From positions 12,424,137-12,488,136 of the forward strand of contig NW_024041150.1 in NCBI RefSeq assembly GCF_014851395.1: 64,000 nucleotides of DNA. The letters run 5' to 3'. Below are positions 21,892-35,835 of the stretch, in pieces (position 1 is the first letter of the stretch; each line of letters opens with the position of its first letter). Both the position numbers and the translations under genes were made by a program. Source of the DNA: Micropterus salmoides. Taxonomy: Eukaryota > Chordata > Actinopteri > Centrarchiformes > Centrarchidae. The notes beneath the pieces are model-generated. The model was given only the letters and a program-made list of their open reading frames with translations, was not told where the DNA came from and did not search any database.

Positions 21892-22274
21892 AGACCGGTG
21901 GAGAAGCATTAGATAAATTTAGCTTTATCAAATAGTCGGAGATAATTGTAGTCTGAAGTCTCAGTTTATTACAAATGCATTTTAAGGGATTACGTATTAA
22001 GCAAAGAAGAACACTCACTATGTGTGAGTTTGACCTTTATACTTTTAGTGCATGTGGCGTGCGACTTCTTTGTCTCTCTGTTCATAGCCAGATAAGTTGA
22101 ATGTGTGTGTGTGTGTCTGATCTGTCCTCAGATACTAGAACATTCTGTCTGGTTTCAGTTCTTGTTTTTCTTGCCTTAGGTATTATTTTTTAGATAGGCT
22201 GACTCAGTTATACCACACTCCATGTGTGCAAGAGATACCATTTCTAAGAAAGAAGCTTATAGCACGGTTAGACT
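21892..22274. other. Spacer with a short GT microsatellite
   Basis: Nothing gene-like is visible. A (GT)n run of about 8 units lies near 22100. This is ordinary AT-rich spacer between the open frame at 21463 and the LINE 3' end. Confidence 0.5.
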
Positions 22275-23565
22275 CAGGTCATTTATTGCCACAATATAAC
22301 AAGTTATAGAGTGAAATTGAGTTCTGTAACTCCCTTCTGCTACATAGCAGACAATATACATTAATCTAGAATTTATTGGTAAACAGAAATAAACTATCAT
22401 CAGTGGAGCAGAGCTGAGGATGAATTAGAGTTTAAGAGTCTGATAGCTTGAAGGAAAAAGCTGCTCTGCAGTCTGGCAGCAGAAACTTCTATATTTCTTC
22501 CCAGAATGCAGCAGGGTGAACAGGCTGTGGCTGGGTGGGTACTGTCCTTTAGTATCCTTTGGGCTCTGCAGGCACCTCACCTCACCGATATCACTGATGC
22601 TCAGGAGATGGGTACCAATGATCTTCTGAGCAGTTTTAGTCAGCCGCTGCAGAGCCCTCCGGTCCTGGGCCGTGCACATCCCATGTTAGTGATGTTTCCA
22701 GTCAGGATGCTTTCTATTGCTCCTCTGTAAAAGCTGACAAGAACTTGGCACGGGCATTTGGCCTTCTTAAGCTTCCTCAAGAAATACAGTCGTTTCTGAG
22801 CTTTCTTCAGCAGCGTGGAGATGTGAGACGACCATGTCAGGTTCTCTGTGATGCTGATTCCCAGGAACCTGAAACCTGTGTTCACCTGCTCCACCTCAGC
22901 ACCACTGATGGAGACAGGAGTGTCTTTATCTACCGTTTCCTGAAATCAACGATCAGCTCCTTAGTTTTGCTGACGTTGAGCAGTAGGTTGTTCTCTGAGC
23001 ACCACTCTGCAAGATTATCAATTTCCTCCCGATATGAAGTCTCATCATTGTTTGAAATCCGGCCGATGGTGGTGGTGTCATCCGCAAACTTCACAACGGA
23101 CTTCTCTCCATGTTGGGGGATGCAGTCGTCGGTGTACAGCGTGAACAGCCTTGGGGGGCTCCGGTGTTGAGCACTAGAGTGGAGGAGGTGTGTCCGCCAA
23201 TCTGAACTGACTGGGGCCTGTTTGTGGTGAAGTCCAACATCCAGCTGCAGAGTGTTGTATTTAAAGCCAGAGTGCTGAGTTTGCTGATCAGCTTCATGGG
23301 GAGATTGTGTTGAACGCTGAGCTGAAATCCACAAACAGTATTCTGATGTAGATGTTGTTTTTCTCAAGGTGTGTGAGGGCTGAGTGGAGGGCAGCGGAGA
23401 TGGCATCCTCTGTGGATCTGTTGGTTGTGAAAGCAAACTGGTGAGGGTCCAGGCTGGCTGGGATGTTGTTCTTTATGTGCTGAAGAACCATTTTCTCAAA
23501 TTGAACCGAGTGGACAGTCGACTGCCTGAAACACACACCCAGTCTGTCAAATATCCCTTTCCACC
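22275..23565 (-). mobile_element. L2/Rex-type LINE, 5'-truncated and frame-broken reverse transcriptase
   Basis: On the minus strand four overlapping frames together show a non-LTR reverse transcriptase 3' half: HQFAF and NRSTEDAISAALHSAL with LFVDFSSAFNTI at 23290-23440, the catalytic-type FADDT at about 23080, LLLNVSKTKELIVDFRK at 22930-22985, and a C-terminal YRGAIESILT segment at 22640-22720. The order is correct but the frame shifts at least three times, so no full protein is made. The element ends at about 22275 with a GGCAATAAATGAC tail, as in fish L2-like LINEs. Family assignment is from motif style. Confidence 0.8.
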
Positions 23566-26500
23566 ACTCTGACAAATAAGCAAAATTGTTCCAACTGTTC
23601 ATGGACTCAGCAAGACCCCACTCTCCCTCCCCAAGCTTCCCAACAACTTCCGGGTTCACAGTGTTGTGACATCAGCCCTCTCAGAGAGCCAGGTCGTATC
23701 AAACCTTGTCCAAGCTCTCAGTTTCAGAGCTGTCTCGTTCCTCTCCTGTTCCTCAGGCTTCACAAACAACCCGAAACGGAAGTTCCCAGCATATCCTTGG
23801 AATTTCTTGGCATCACCCTCGACTCATCTCTGCCTACCAAGTATATCCACCAGATTTCCTGACGCACTTCAAATTTCCGCCTTCTCTTGCTGCTGGGCCA
23901 CCTTGACTACGCCATCCGTATCATCCCTCAAAGTGAATCCTCTTTGCCACACCTCCTTTCCATAGCCTTTCTCTGCTCCATGTTTCCATGACCACGTTAT
24001 GCTGGATGAAAGATGTGAGATGGAGCTAAAACACCAGTTCCTCTCCTCCCTGGACAACATCTCCTTCTTTTATAATGACCAAGTCACCAAGTCAGAAGAT
24101 ATCCTCATTGCTCTTTTCATTGAGCAGGTCTTTTCCGAACTCTGTAATATTATTTATTTTTGTCAATAGTCAAACTCCCCAAATGCTCGTTCCTACATTC
24201 CCCCTAAACCAACTCCATTAATGCTAATGGGGCATCAACATCACTACAATATGTTTTTCAATAAAGTAATCATTTTAAATACATTTTGTTATGCACGAAT
24301 ATAAATAACACTTTCAGTTCTACAATATGCAACATAAAAGCTTCAAGCCAGTTTCATATCTCCAGCGTGTTGGTCGGAGGTTGCCACAAGCTTACTTCAT
24401 TTTCTCTGCAGAAAGCAGTTATGGAGCTACTTTAATGTGGCTGCTAGGCTGCATGTGCAAACAGTATCAGCGCTGCCTGTTTACTGGGGTACAGAGGAGT
24501 TTCTTAAACCTCTTACAGGCCTCTCCAAACTGTTGGCAGCTGCCACTACGGCTAAACTGGTTACTTTCTGTGGAGTAGCCAAATGGCATTTGTGTGTCAC
24601 CTGGCAACCTGGCACTTCATCACCCACAAAGCCTGCATGTTAATGTCTGCAAAAACACGCCATCTTGGTTTTTGGTGGTGTTGGACAAAACTCCAGAATA
24701 GGCTTACTGTACACACTTTTAGATTTCAATCTGTAGTTTGGACTTTTCCGATTCCTGGGTTAAGATAAATTTAATATTATAATAGACATGATGCTAAATA
24801 TAACCCATTAGTTTGTAGGGAAGTGGTTCTAGGATTGCAGGTAGGATTTTTTGGACTTATTGACAAATGTATGTGGACAGACTGACTTTAACTTAAGAAA
24901 CTGTCTGAAGATTAAAACTTTGCTGAACCACATGTACCACAGCAGTAAGGTAAAACTGGCCAATAGTCTGGCTTTCTTGTCTTTCTTGTGAAATATTAGC
25001 TATTTCCACATATTGTTTCCCTCCCACTGACAACTGCCAACTTGTTACCGCATGCTTTGTTTTGTAAGAAAACCCCTTTTCCACATTCTGTGTTTTGCAA
25101 TACCACAGTGTTTTCTTATCAATTCTGCTCTCGCTCTCCTCTTTGTTATCTTATCTCAGTTCCTTCCTCTGCTTGTGCTCGGCTCCCTGCTTTGGTACTG
25201 GATGTTCTTTCTTTGTGTCTCTCCACAGCTCCCAGCGTAAGGCATTCTTTCACTGTGAAGACACTGTGAAGGGTTTCCCAGCAGATGCAGAGCACGAGCA
25301 CTGGTGTGCCAAACTGGTCAGTTAAATGGGGCATGAGGCTCAGCTTGCAGACCTGCCGTTCAACTATGCAGCAGGTAAAGGCAGACCTGTACAATTCCCT
25401 GCAGTTAGTGCAGAGAGAACCTTCTCTATATCCTGTGGCTTTTAAACTTAAACTCAAAGTCAATTATTATAATCTGTGTTTAATGCATTGGAAATGACTA
25501 GTTTGTGTTAGAGAATTCAAGACTCTCGGATGCAGTTTTCATGTCCATATGTGTAATAATATAAAAACAAGTCAACAACCATTAAGATGTAATGGATATA
25601 AAGGTAAAATGCCCCATGGATGATCGTTACAGTATGGTATAGTAAATTTTACCGGAAGTCAGTTGAGGAACTACAAATGCCTGAAGTAACAGAATAAGGT
25701 TTTTTGGCGTGTTGGTGAATCCAACACAATAAATAAGTATTTCATTACGCTGATGCCCAAATTATATGAAATATAATAGTTTTTTCCGTCCGTTGCCTCA
25801 TAAATAAAGATTAATGAAGAAGAGACCCTGGAGATGTGTTCTGGAAACAGAAGTAAAATCTGCCAAAGTTCTCTCACCTGAGAACTTGGCCACGTTGCAC
25901 ACAGTGAAATGTAGAGATGAGAGTGGAATTCTGCTAATATCTTCCCCTCAGCGGAAGACTGTTGCATCAGCACTCAGAATTTAGAGGACTCAGTCCGTCC
26001 TCTTTATAGCTCCGTTTCTCAGCGCTTCTCTCTCCATCTACAACATCATCAGTTTCCCTGGTCCCACAGCAGTGTGAGTGTATTTGCCTGGGGTTCAGGT
26101 TAAAGTGATGAACCCGCAGAGAATTATCACCATCTCTGCAGTTCCCCTCAGCTCTACACAGCTCTGTTGCTGCTGTTAGCTCACTGTTTTGGTTTAATGG
26201 CCTGCATCTTCACTGTTTCGGTTCAGTCTCACCGCTATCATCAGTCTTGTTTCCTTCAGCAGACTACAGTCACGGAAGATCCACATTATATCCATAGGGA
26301 GTTCCACACTCTGTTGACCTTCTGGGTAAAACTATTTTGTTATATTGCCTACTGTAAGTTCTTATTCATTCAGTGAATATTTACCAGAATGTCTTTTTAC
26401 AACCCCCAGAGGACGGGTGTATTTGCACCACACTCATTTTGCCTCCTAAATTTGGTTTGGAGTTGAAAGTCTTTGAATGATTGTGAGTTTGTCACGACAC

Positions 26501-29500
26501 TTGTGAATCCCTTTCGGTTGTTCGCTGTTGATTCAAATGTTGTGAAATATACCCTGAATATACCGCCTGTTTCTTTTAGTTCCATGTTGCAGACAAGCCC
26601 TTGAAATGGCCATAATACAGAGTAGCAACCTGATTTGTAAGGACTTGCTTAAGTTATAGGTCAGTATATCAACGTGTGTGGTATCGTTTTTTTTTCCATC
26701 CTTTTGTTCCACTGAATTCTCTATCCGAGCTACAACACGCTCTGCATCCTGTTTGACCGTCAGTCTGAACCTCTTGTTTGTCTTGTCCAATAGGAAGTAT
26801 CAGTGCTTCTGCCTCATGTGACCTTTGAACTGGTGTTCATCGGTGAGCATCTTCCCTCTTAAAGTGACAAAAGACAGCTTCTCATTCAGGCAGTGGTGGG
26901 TATTTAGCCCTGAAAGAGCAGAATAACAACAAATATGGATATGATCTGAATATGACTGCACATACCTGAATATAATAATGGAATCCAATCAGAAAAGGGT
27001 AGCTTGGTTCCAGACTCTGAATTACCACCCATTTTTCAGATTTGATTATTACGCTCATTCAAAGCTGTTTTCCCAGTTGGAGAAACAAGGAACCACTCAG
27101 AGCACTGTAGGCATATCATTTTCCTAAATAGCTAACTCTATAAAATACAGCAACAGAAAAATGGCCCACAGATGTGGATGAGATGGACACAGCAGTACAG
27201 ACAGAGGGAAGGCGACAGACTGTACAGGAATAACAACTTTCAAGGGCCATGTAGTCCAAAACAGACCTGAACAGCAGACGCAGCCCACAGTTTTGTTTTA
27301 GCTACAGCAGGAGATAACATGAGGCAAAACATCACATCTGAGAAAGTCATACTGGACTTGAATTTAATTTACTTTACCTGACATTAACAGGGACAGTACA
27401 CATTGAAGATACACTTCCCCCTACTGTTAAGTTGATGAATGTCCACCCAGCTCCCTGTTACTGGGCAAACTGAGGAAGCTGTAACAAAATCAGAGAGTGT
27501 ATCTTTAAAATATTTAAGAGTAAGAGTTTCTGTAAAAGAAAACTGCCCTCTTTGAGGAGTCATGTGGAGGGAATGGCTATCTGATAACAGAGAGCCAAAA
27601 CAGAGCTGGAATAAGCTGAGCTTTAGACTTTGTCTCAGCAAAACGTGGCACAATAGACATTTGTCCACGAAATAACTCAAGAACAAGCTGGGAACATGCT
27701 AACAGAAGCCTTTTGCAATAGTTAGGTTTTTTTTTGTAATATGATACGCTTTCTTTTTTCATTTTGTACATAACTTCATTCAAAATCAAGTTATTAAAGG
27801 AGTTTAAAAAATTCATTAGCTCTGTTGCTAAAGGAAAATAAGTTATTAGGATTTACTTTGCTCAAGCAAGTTAGTGCACTGATAGCAGAAATTTTTAGAC
27901 TTTTGACTTTATTGTCTCCAAAAGGAGATTAGTTTTCACAGCACTGTACCATCAGACAGTGCGCAGTAACAACATAAAACGACAACTGTACTCTTTTATT
28001 TCTTTTATTTCTTTTATTTAAGGCCAGGCTGATTCTGTTGAAATTAACTGATTTGTGTCTAAACTACCTAAACTTAACAATGCATCTTATTCTCCTAAAC
28101 CTCACAGGGAACACAGCACTTTTGCAAAACAATGACGTAAGCCTGTCCAGTCATGAACAGCGAGTGTGTGGCAGCACAGTACTTTTGCCTCCAATTTCTC
28201 TTTCGTCACTCATTTTAAAAGTCATGTATTGACAATCACAGCACAACTCATATCTGTATGTAAACACCACAAGACTAAAAAATGATTTGATGAGCACCCC
28301 CCTTTGCACAAAAGCAATATGCAAGCACTGCTCACACACAGATTGCAAATGGTGGCAGCGTTTCACAACCAGGTTAACAGGTAGTTTTTATGAGCTTCAA
28401 TCAGCTGCCTGTAAATAAGAAAAACTAAGAGGGGCCTAAAATATGTTTAACTGAGACTTAGTAGATTAACCAGACTGTCTGTCCCACTGTCAGTCATGTG
28501 TTCCTGTTGTTTAGACATTTACGTGTGGGATGAAGATTTTAAGGAAACGCTTGTGTGAAGATGCATAAACAGTGTCTTAAAATCGACACAGCTTAGTGTG
28601 GACAACGTCGCAGCCTCCCCTAAAGTCTGAGAGGGAAACTGAATCCAGTATGGAGAAAAACCTTTGACAAGAGATTACATATCTATCCTACACACAGCCA
28701 GTGGCTTCCAGTGAACTGACCAGCCCCTATTTTCTCCGCTGTTAACTTGTTGACAGGGCCCGCTGTCAACCACTTTTGCCAGAATTTGTAGTGTGGAAAA
28801 TTTGGATTTACAGCAACAACTGTATCTAAAGAAGGGTTAGACTCCCTAAGTGTAAAAAAAAGGGGGGAATAGAGTGGGAGATAAGGAATCATAGGAGTAA
28901 AATAAGCAAAGGTGAGAGAGGTTTATTTTCTATTTAACTTTTAAAACGTTTTTATATTTGCCTGTTGCTTTTATGTTTTATGTAAAGCACTTTGAATGAC
29001 CCTGTTGTTGAAATGTGTTATACAAATAAACTTGCCTTGCCTTAAGTCAACCCAGCGTCATATTTTACAAAGAAGAGCAAACTATAATATTAGAAAAATA
29101 CGAAACACATAATCCAGGCTCAAAACCAACAGTGCTGCAGCTGCCACATGCAGGAAGACAGAAAATTGCAGACTGTGTGAATGTGTGAGTTAACAAGCTT
29201 CTAAAATGATTGCCGGTCACTGAGGCTATAATCACATTTGCGTGTTCCATTAACTTAATGTGTTGCTTAGATGTGGTCTCATAGCATGTATGAGGGTTTT
29301 AGCCTTTTTCTTTCAGTGTGCTGTGTGTGTCAGTGAGCCTACGCTGTAGCCATAGCACAGACCCCTTTTTATCAGTGTGTCATGTTTGTGTCGTGTTTGT
29401 CTCAACTTCCAAGCGACATACTGTATACTAGATGCTTGTTTTGTGTGTGAAGTGTATTGTCTGCTTTTGAATGGCTGGAAGGAAGCCAGACTTTCCTTTG

Positions 29501-30089
29501 TGTGTGTGTTCATTTCCATTTCCTGCGTTTTCTTTTCTTGTTTCTTGTTTCAGGAGTCCAAACTCCAGGTAATAAATACAATAAACACACACCACCAGTC
29601 ATGTTAGGACTGCTGACACACCAAGACTGCTCGTGCTCAAAGGACATACAGCAGTGGAAGAGGCACTCAGGTCCTGCATTCAAAAATGAACTTAATAAAA
29701 GACAGAGACACTATTATGCCATTTAGAAGATACTATTATGGCTTAACAGAACAACGAAAATAGGTGAAAAATGTGACTTCGCAATATTAGGATTGGCAAA
29801 TTTGCTGCCAGGTTTGGTGCATAGCCAGGCTAAGCTAGGTTGACCACTTTCTTACTCCAGCACTCAGGGGCGAACTGGCACAACGTTTCACTAACTTGAC
29901 TCCATCCCAGGTCACCCTGGTCACACAAACCACCAGACCGCTCATTTTGTAGACTAACCCTATTTGTTAATGTAACAGGTACCAAACTAGGTATAGATTT
30001 GGTACCCACAATATAAATTACAAACACTGGGACTGACCAACAAGTAGTCTGCTTTTTCAAGGTATGCTATGGCTATGGGTGCACCCTGA
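23566..30089. other. Gene-poor spacer
   Basis: I see no credible gene in this 6.5 kb on either strand; the open frames are short, compositionally biased and unrelated to known families. Landmarks are a TTCTTTTATT-type tandem run near 27990-28020 and a repeat tail at 28930-29045. Single-copy regulatory DNA could be present but cannot be judged from one sequence. Confidence 0.5.
28930..29045 (+). repeat. Fish repeat tail of the AAGCACTTTGAATG type
   Basis: The phrases GTAAAGCACTTTGAATGACC and GTTATACAAATAAACTTGCC, followed by a CTTGCC repeat, mark the 3' end of a high-copy teleost retroposon. The body upstream is too decayed to classify. Confidence 0.55.
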
Positions 30090-30630
30090 AAAACTTGGTA
30101 GGACTTTATAATAACTACACACTATGAAGCATTAGTTAAGTATTAGTAAATACGGAATTCAATGTGCTGATCAACCGCTAACTTGACATGACATGTAATT
30201 ATTTAGAAATGGTCTAATAGTGCGTGTTCATAGATGTTTTATGACAGTAATAACTGCATTTCATGATTATTTCTGGTAGTTACTAATGGTTAGTAAAGTA
30301 TTTTGTGTGAGCTCATCTAAAGTGAGGACTGTCTATGCCTCATTAATCATTTACAAATGAAATTTAAAGGCAATGGATATTCTCTAAACATTTGTTAATA
30401 AAGTATTTCATGATTAATTCAGGTATGAATTAAAAATGTACTAATACTTAACAACAGCTTCATAGTGTGTAGATAATAAAGAGTAAAACATTTATAACTG
30501 TGTTTATGAATGACTTACTAATGTGTATAAATGTATGAACAATGCTTTATAAAGGATGACTTCTGTATTTACTAATACTTCACTAATGCTTTATAGTGTG
30601 TAGTTATTTAACAGTGCTACCAAAAACTTA
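30090..30630. mobile_element. Non-autonomous DNA transposon with about 65-bp terminal inverted repeats
   Basis: The left end (30090-30158) contains ATAACTACACACTATGAAGC and TATTAGTAAATAC; the right end (30561-30630) carries their complements in reverse, including GTATTTACTAATACTTCACT and TAGTGTGTAGTTATTT. The arms match with only a few substitutions. A third, inverted copy of the TTCATAGTGTGTAG phrase lies inside at about 30460-30474. The body of about 540 bp encodes nothing. Superfamily and target-site duplication are not determined. Confidence 0.85.
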
Positions 30631-33600
30631 CTAGAAATACACCCATCATAGCACATACAAATGTGCAGGGCTAGACAAAAAAGAATTAGCCTACACTTTT
30701 AAAATTGAGATACAGTTTGCTCAAATGTTCAGATGATCATCTAGAAAGTGAGACTCTCCTGATGCGTGGATTCTCCTGCTTGCTACATAATCACTGCTGC
30801 AGGCTAAAACGGCCCTCAGTCCAACAGGAAATCTCCCACTGCTCCTGATGGCCAGTTCACTAGTGACTGTACTTAGCACAGAGATATGAGACTGATCTCA
30901 ATCTTCTCAGCTCACTCTCTGAAACAAAGATATCCCAAATACTATTCCCTATTCCTCTAAATGTCTTTTGGCTAATGCAAGAATATTTGGTTTAACCTTC
31001 AGTAAGTTTAAATGCATCAGCATTTTGTTACTTTCAGTTTAAAATAGGCTGAATACTACCTCGTGACTAGTAGGTAAAAGGAGGTGCCCTTTGATACCGC
31101 TATCTTGATACCACTTTTATGGGCTTTTAAATATACAGAATAAGGGACCCATTGTTACAAACTGTAGTATATTGGGAGAGTAACCTCTGAATATGTATGA
31201 CATGTTTCTCATAGTGTTACAGTTCCATATGGGATCTGGGTTTCTTTTGGCAAAATACCGAGGTACATTAAGCTCTTATTATTATTAGCCAAAGGTGTTT
31301 GGGAAAGCTGTAAAATAAGAATGCTTTCAAAAATAGATATGTCAATAGGTTAAGAAAAATTTAAATCAAATCAGTATTGGGTGTGACCACCCTTGCCTTC
31401 AAATCAGCATCAATATCACTTGCACAAAGGTTTTGGAGGAACTCTGCAGTAGGTCGGCCCAGACATCTTGGAGAACTCCCCACAGTCCTTCTGTGGATTT
31501 CGGCAGCCTCAGTTGCGTCTCACTCTTCTTGTAATCCTGCCAAATATTAATTTGATTTAGAATTTTCTCAGTTTCCATTTTGAAAGCATTCTCACATAAT
31601 AGCATTTTTTCCGCACCTGCCTTAAACTTTTACTACGTTTTGTACTGTATTTGGTCATTTCAAATCTTCTGGGGTTTTCAGATTGTAGCTGCAGGTTTTG
31701 AACGGTGATTATACCTTCTCAGCAAACTTCTTTAATGAAACGAATTTGGATTCAATCAAAATGCTGCTGAAACCAAACCAAACCAAAACAGTTGTTTATG
31801 TTGTAAAGTAAATATGTGGCAAAACTCTTTCTGAGACAAAAGCATTCAAGTCAACTGCAATTTCCACTGTGGCCACTACACCAAACTTTTCACGACTTGT
31901 TCAATATATGTGTTTATTGAATCTGTTCAATCCACACTGACTCATGTACAAGCCTTTAGCAAATGTCCAGTGCCCGGTAGTGGTCATTAGCTCCAGTGTC
32001 CGGCCATATCAGCACACACGATCTTCCCTTGAGTCACCACACCTGACCTTCAGGGAGTGGAAGGCAGCCGCCCAGCACGCACAAACAGGCAGAACTGAAG
32101 AGAACGAAAATGTTCTACTGTCATTAAATAAAAAAGTATTTTCTCCTCTGCAAAACATGACCAGGCAAGTTACTGACTGCTGCATATTTGTTTTGGCTGT
32201 GACAAGTCTTTGCCTATAACATGATTGCGAAAAGCCTGGTCTTTCCTTGAACTGTAGGAGCCATGAGTTAGTCTGCATGTATAAACAAGACAAAGAACTT
32301 GTTTAAAGAGACACCTGGGATTCTCACAGGGGACCCAAATGTGCTCAAAAGGCTCCTAGAGAGCTTTTCATGGTTTCTTAAAAAAATATGGGAGTCAAAG
32401 GGTGTAAGTGGGTTTTAAGATGGCACTAGCAAAATAAAAAAAGAGCTTTGTAAATGCCCTGCATAGAAATGATCACAGTTGGACTAGAATGTAATCAAGA
32501 CCTTAAACACATTAAGTAAAACCCAATAAACGAGTATAATCTTTCAGTTCAAGTGGGTCCAGTGCCAAATGAGTCTTTCTGAGGGTCTCTTATGTAAATC
32601 TATCCAGCCATTCATGTCCATTATATAATAACTAGCTACAGGCACTACAGCAATGGCTCCACATCCATTAAAACCTCAGTGCCTGTCAATCACTAATTAA
32701 AAAAGACATGTTGTAGCGCTCTCTCAGTCTGCTTTGCACTGCAGTGTGGCCTGCTTCTTATTCCCCAGGGGAATTTGGAAAGTGGCCACCCCACCCCCAC
32801 TACCTCCACCCCATCCTGTCAAAATTGCTGGTTCAAAGACTTCCTGACATCTGGCCACAATAGTCATTGCTGGAGGGTGAGTGGGAAGATGGATGGGCTG
32901 ACTGATCTACAGGACATGATTACATTTTGTTTTCTCATTATGTAATGTTGCATAAAAGCAGGCACGAAGCCTTTAAAAGCAGACATGTTGTCTGACGAAG
33001 CACCATAATGTATAAAAAAATACTCTATATAGAAAATATAAATACATAAATTCATATTAAGTGATATGGTATGGAAGTCCCATGCTTTCCACAGGCTACA
33101 TAAATAAATCTGACTAGAATTGGCTTAAAATTAACTATACATATTTTAAAAATAGATATACTAGTTTAATTAAACTTCTTGAAGGGAAAAAAGAGGGAAA
33201 TTAAGGAAGCTTCCAACTGATGCTAATACTCTACATCATGTTGCTTCCATTTAGTGTGCATCTCTTGGTTTTGACTGTTATGATGTTATTTATTTTGTCC
33301 CTTTTTAGCCCCAAGACGCCCTAGCTAGTTAATCCAGCCCTGGTTATATAGACGGTTTGACAGAGAGCTGACTAGCTACAGAGATGACTAGTTAGCTTGC
33401 TAGCTTGCTAGATGATAGGGTGGAAACAGAGCTCAACAGTGATATCCCAGTCATATTCTGAATTGGTTTTGATTATTTGCCATAATGTCGTTACCATCCA
33501 AGGTAGACTTACCCCGAGCTATGAGATTGTGAAACGATGGTATATGCTCCTGTAGAACCCGCAAGTCCGTATATCAATCGTTTTATTTGTGAAGTCATGG

Positions 33601-35835
33601 AGAAGTAATATAGGCTACTACCCACAATCCTAAAATGTAACAGCGTCACAGAGGAGCCATGATGCACCTTTCTAGCCTGCTGCGTCTGAGCACAAGAGTA
33701 GCCAAAGGGCTGAAAATCACCACAGGCCATGTGCTGGAGTGTAATGTTAGTGAGGGCCAGATGTGGGTTCTGTCGGGGCCAGCATGAGAGACAAGACATA
33801 CAGCGTTGTGGTGAAATTTACAGGCAGGCTAGTTAGGTAGCTAACATTAGCTGACAAGAGTCTAACTCGCACTAATCGTTCTTATTATTGTAGTGAATAT
33901 AAAAAAATACACTTATATAACAGCAAATTACACGTTGTCAGGTCAGAAGGGGGGAAAGGCATCATTAGCAGTGGTCCATGGGATGAGTAGGTGTAGTTCC
34001 TTCAGTCTAAATATAATTATGAACAGGCTTTTACCTCCCATTTTCCATTTCGGCTAAATAAAACATTTTATAGTCATGAATTACGTCGTAGTTGGTTGGC
34101 TTAGTTCCAGGCTTAAAACTCTTTACATAAGTATTTTCTGAAACATCAGTGGAGTGAATGAATGGGAAGTTTACTCCCAGAACCAGAGCCCTTCAAAAAG
34201 TGGGCGGTCACTGTTGATCTCTATTGCAGGTCAAAATGACATGTGCACAATGTACAAATGAGAAATCTTTGGAGATTAGACCCCATTGTGACGTCCTCGT
34301 TTTTGTCCTGCGTGGTTTAGGACAGAATAGCGGGGACTGGATGGATGTGGTGTGCTCAGACCTGGGTGCTGGAAGTGATAAACTGGAGGTCAATGGAGTG
34401 TCTTGAAAACAAACTGTACACATTGATAATACAGGGTTATGACAACACTGCAGAGATGCACACTAAGATATGGAAGGTTGTAATAATAATAATAATAATA
34501 CTAAATTATAACATAAGAAATACCTGTAAATATGTAGACCTATGACCTGTAAACATATTGCTGTAGCAGTGCTGGAACTTCACTGTCTCTTTACAATGAA
34601 AAAAGAGAGAGAGGGTAAGGACTTGTTAAAGGTTGAGGTATTCAAGGCACATAGGGGGTGCTTTAGCCGGATTACTCAACAGGGACGGGGTGCCCATATT
34701 AAGCAGATAACGGGTACACAGTTATCTTGGCTCGGTTTTACTCCTCTCGCTCTTCAATGTTAAGCTGTTTTTTCCTCAATATACCCTCAAAACAGCAAAA
34801 TACAAGGAAAGAAAAACGCTGCATAATCTAAGCTTTGAAGAAGTTGCGCACTCCGTTCAGCTGCCGCAAGGCTAGGCCGGAAATGATGTGAAAATTCTAT
34901 CAAATTAAAAGCTTTTTTCTTTCTTCCTTTCCAAATTCTAATTTTGCAAATCTAAGCACAGCATTTTCAAAGAACGTTTACAATGTCAGTGTAACTATTC
35001 AGAATGCAAAAAAAGAGCAGATAATAAATGTCTTGACATTACTATAGTCTATGCACAGTACAACATACTATACTACCACAACATAGGCTACTAGCACACA
35101 CTATAATGGTAGAAAATTTCAAATAAATCTTTATACCATAATATCAAAAAAGATTTTTGCCTTCTAGCCTATGTCAATGAATTTTGTATTGGTCTGTCAA
35201 ATTGTATGTAAATTTATTTTATTCCATTATTTCAGCACTCATAAAAAAGAAAAAATGCTTGGCCTTATTATTCAGAATGCACATTCAATTGTATTCATTC
35301 TGAGGAGATGTCATCCAGGAGAGCTCAACTTAGACATTTCTGTTCTCTTTAAGTTCTCTTTAAGATCTGTTCTCTCAGATCATATGTCTTTACAACATGA
35401 AGGGGCTTTCTGAACCTGTCCTGCACTTAACCTACTTTTAGGTCCCAAAATAACGTCAAGTTATATTAATGAATTTAATTTTATTACTTCATAGTTTTAT
35501 TGTATTACTATATAAGAAGCTAATAACACAAAAATGATTAAACCAAGATGCTCTGTGGTATATTAAAAATGTATGAGAAAATGTATATTGCTGTAGAAAT
35601 CTCCCCCAAAATGCATAAGTGACTTTGTGTGGGGTCCCAAATGCAATACTGAAAAAGTACTTTTACCAAAAAAAAAGGTCCCCTCCAAATCTGACTCCAC
35701 TTTTTTTTTTTTAATCTTTTTTGTACCATTACTTTCACGACGTGACAATCACGTCCATTTAGCGAAGAGGAAACTGGAATCTAGCAACATGACCTCTAAA
35801 TAGTGTTACGTCACAGCCTCTGCGTTTTGTTTTGA
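30631..35835. other. Gene-poor spacer upstream of the PAQR gene
   Basis: No credible gene is visible. The text at 31376-31440 (GGTGTGACCACCCTTGCCTT and following) resembles a repeat found in fish DNA transposons, but I could not delimit it. A short AAT microsatellite is at about 34482-34502 and a T run at 35701-35713. The remainder is AT-rich. Confidence 0.5.
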
